The notes under the pieces: generated by a model
The model's input: only the letters and a program-made list of their open reading frames with translations
Told to the model about the DNA's origin: nothing
Databases searched by the model: none
Shown: piece after piece, positions 56,964 through 58,341 of the stretch
Layout of the letters: each line of letters starts with the position of its first letter
How positions within the stretch are numbered: the stretch's first letter is position 1
Translations under genes and position numbers: made by a program
Origin: Thermomicrobiales bacterium
Lineage (GTDB): Bacteria; Chloroflexota; Chloroflexia; Thermomicrobiales; CFX8
Assembly: GCA_023954495.1 (NCBI GenBank)
Contig: JAMLIA010000011.1
Coordinates: 1-58,341 of the forward strand
DNA length: 58,341 nt
Direction: 5' to 3'

Positions 56964-57427
56964 CAACAACGCGGCGGACGATAGCCCTCTGCGTCCTGAT
57001 ACTGATTGCAATTCTGGCCGGTGCGAACCTCGTGGTCGCGTCTGGGCGATTTAATTCGGCCTACCAGGCGTACGACCAACTCGGGCTGACGCTCACGAGG
57101 TTCGACTATGTCAGCCCGGATGATCCGATCCAGACCGAGTTCGTCATCTCGAATCCGACCGATGAGCAGGTCACCGTGCTCGTCGTCGAGTTGCGGGTGC
57201 AGATTGGCGTGCACGACACCGGCGGCGGGGAGTTTCGCGAGGTAGCAACGTTGCGACGTGGCGAATCCTACACAGTCACAGTGCCGCTGCGGATCAATGA
57301 CAAGGAGTACGTGCGGCGCGCGAAGACGCCGTTGGACTGGCGCGTATCCGGACGCGTTCAGGTGCAACTGAATCCGGCGATCGATCCGGTCTGGATTCCG
57401 TTCGTCGTTCGATACCTGCCCGAATGA
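56960..57427 (+). CDS. Membrane-anchored LEA14-like protein
   Basis: This 155-residue protein has an N-terminal membrane helix (TIALCVLILIAILAGANLVV) and an outer domain of beta-sandwich pattern (FVISNPTDEQVTVLVVELRVQI, GESYTVTVPLRI), like LEA type-2 domains. Its function is unknown. ATG 56960 overlaps the moeA stop and its own stop overlaps the next start, so the three genes are coupled. Confidence 0.65.
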   Translation: MTTTRRTIALCVLILIAILAGANLVVASGRFNSAYQAYDQLGLTLTRFDYVSPDDPIQTEFVISNPTDEQVTVLVVELRVQIGVHDTGGGEFREVATLRRGESYTVTVPLRINDKEYVRRAKTPLDWRVSGRVQVQLNPAIDPVWIPFVVRYLPE

Positions 57428-57834
57428 GAGATACGGTGCGGCTGATCTTCATCATCGTAGTGGCCAGCGTGGCGAACGCCGGCATTGTTGCCAGCACGAC
57501 GACTGACCTGCGCGATCTGACGCTGGTGCGCGTGAGCGACATCTGGCTGCTTCCGGCGCTCATCATCGTGGGGACGCTGCTCTCGCTGGCGATAGGCGAT
57601 CTCGGGCGTAGCGCGCTCGCGCTCGTCGCGGCCTCGGTGCTGGGCTCGATGCTCTTCGCGCTGGCGGTCGCAAGTCCGGGCTTCTCGATTTCCGCGATTC
57701 GGGTTACGCTGATCGACCGAGCGACCAATTACGGGCTGCTCGCCTTATTGATGTGCCTCCTGTTTGGATTCGCTGGTCTGGTGCTGTCCTGGCTCATTGA
57801 AGCAGCACTCGGCGGCCAGCGCTGGGACGAATGA
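57424..57834 (+). CDS. Four-helix membrane protein of unknown function
   Basis: A 136-residue integral membrane protein with about four hydrophobic helices (LIFIIVVASVANAGIV, LPALIIVGTLLSLAI, LALVAASVLGSMLFALAV, LLMCLLFGFAGLVLSWL). No motif is recognised. Its ATG overlaps the preceding stop by four bases, so it probably works with that LEA14-like protein. Confidence 0.6.
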   Translation: MRDTVRLIFIIVVASVANAGIVASTTTDLRDLTLVRVSDIWLLPALIIVGTLLSLAIGDLGRSALALVAASVLGSMLFALAVASPGFSISAIRVTLIDRATNYGLLALLMCLLFGFAGLVLSWLIEAALGGQRWDE

Positions 57835-57849
57835 CACTGAGGGAGTGAG

Positions 57850-58341
57850 ATGGCAACGACGCAGAAAACAATGACCGTCGCACCGGCCGATCTGTTTCGC
57901 ATCCGCACGGTCAGCGAGCCGCAGGCATCGCCGGACGGCAGCCTGATCGCGTACACCGTCGGTCGTGCAGACGAAGACGAGAACCGCTACTACGCCGCAA
58001 TCTGGCTGGCACCCACCGATGGTAGCGACGCGCGTCGATTGACCAACGGCAACCATCGCGATGGGATGGTGCGCTGGTCGCCAGACGGGAAGACCATCGC
58101 GTTCACATCCGACCGCAACCCTGACGACAAGGGCAAGGGTCAGATCTGGCTCGTGCCGGTGTCTGGTGGTGAGCCAACACGGTTGACATCGCTGGACCGA
58201 CCGGTTGAAGACTTCGCCTGGTCGCCTTCCGGGAGCCAGATCGTGCTGGTCTCGAAGGTACGCGACGGCGCAGCACCGCAGGACACGGACATCCGCGTCA
58301 TCAAAACGATCCGTTTCCGTTTTGATGGTGAGGGCTTCCTC
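57850..58341 (+). CDS. S9 family acylaminoacyl-peptidase-like protein, N-terminal part
   Basis: This open frame runs off the window after 164 residues. It has the beta-propeller N-terminus of prolyl-oligopeptidase-family enzymes: repeats of the form VSEPQASPDGSLIAYTVG, MVRWSPDGKTIAFTSDR and FAWSPSGSQIVLVSK, with IWLVPVSGGEPTRLT between. The catalytic hydrolase domain would lie beyond the window. GGGAG five bases before ATG 57850 supports the start. Confidence 0.85.
   Translation, partial: MATTQKTMTVAPADLFRIRTVSEPQASPDGSLIAYTVGRADEDENRYYAAIWLAPTDGSDARRLTNGNHRDGMVRWSPDGKTIAFTSDRNPDDKGKGQIWLVPVSGGEPTRLTSLDRPVEDFAWSPSGSQIVLVSKVRDGAAPQDTDIRVIKTIRFRFDGEGFL

Overview
The window is high-GC bacterial chromosome with core housekeeping genes on both strands. 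The gene content suggests a member of the Chloroflexota, possibly Thermomicrobia/Sphaerobacter-like: an rny-spoVS pair, a SpoVS protein with an extra N-terminal arm, hrcA-grpE-dnaK under a CIRCE operator, a DUF5808 protein, an S9 acylaminoacyl-peptidase-like protein and many lipoproteins with Thr/Pro-rich stalks. This placement is an inference from gene content, not a computed phylogeny. I see no tRNA, rRNA, CRISPR array, insertion sequence or prophage.

Layout. 1-4.4 kb (+): an overlapping glycosyltransferase operon (GT2, GT2, GT4, GT39-like), followed by a secreted L,D-transpeptidase. 5.6-10.6 kb (-): lysA, rpoD, obg, yggT. 10.8-12.3 kb (+): fumC and its terminator. 12.5-15.5 kb (-): a large LuxR-type ATPase regulator split by one frameshift. 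15.6-16.5 kb (+): PPK2. 16.5-23 kb (-): an operon-like run rny, spoVS, PHP phosphoesterase, ispD, ispF, dtd and two unknown genes. 23.3-27.6 kb: DUF5808 (+), a CNNM/CBS transporter-like gene (-) and an SbcC/Rad50-like ATPase (+). 27.7-34.5 kb: ggt, mutS, an M42 peptidase and a gluzincin peptidase, all crossed by many frameshifts. 34.5-35.6 kb (-): prfB with its programmed frameshift. 35.7-40.6 kb: small membrane, secreted and lipoprotein genes around a LuxR-type regulator with a degenerate receiver. 40.6-49.6 kb (-): coaE, an ABC-F ATPase, dnaK, grpE, hrcA and relA/spoT.

49.9-57 kb (+): a formate dehydrogenase operon (catalytic subunit, NuoE-NuoF fusion, NuoG-like electron-transfer subunit, fdhD, moeA). 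It is the most interesting part of the window. The catalytic gene is interrupted by an in-frame TGA at exactly the selenocysteine position of bacterial formate dehydrogenase H. The TGA is followed by a hairpin with a GGTCT apical loop that starts 18 nt after it, as in E. coli fdhF. The gene is therefore one 649-residue selenoprotein, which a standard gene caller would split in two. The usual N-terminal [4Fe-4S] domain of the catalytic subunit is missing from it and lies instead at the C-terminus of the NuoG-like subunit two genes downstream, so the catalytic polypeptide appears split and in permuted order. The operon is followed by two small membrane proteins and the start of an S9 peptidase that runs off the window.

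Sequence quality. Frameshifts cluster at 24.7-24.9 kb and 28.3-33.7 kb, with single ones in the luxR-like gene (~13.70 kb), relA (~48.12 kb) and possibly the rpoD 5' end. Protein similarity continues in the alternate frames, and one pair of shifts compensates, which fits local sequencing or assembly error better than old pseudogenes. The prfB shift and the fdhA TGA are different: both are real recoding signals.
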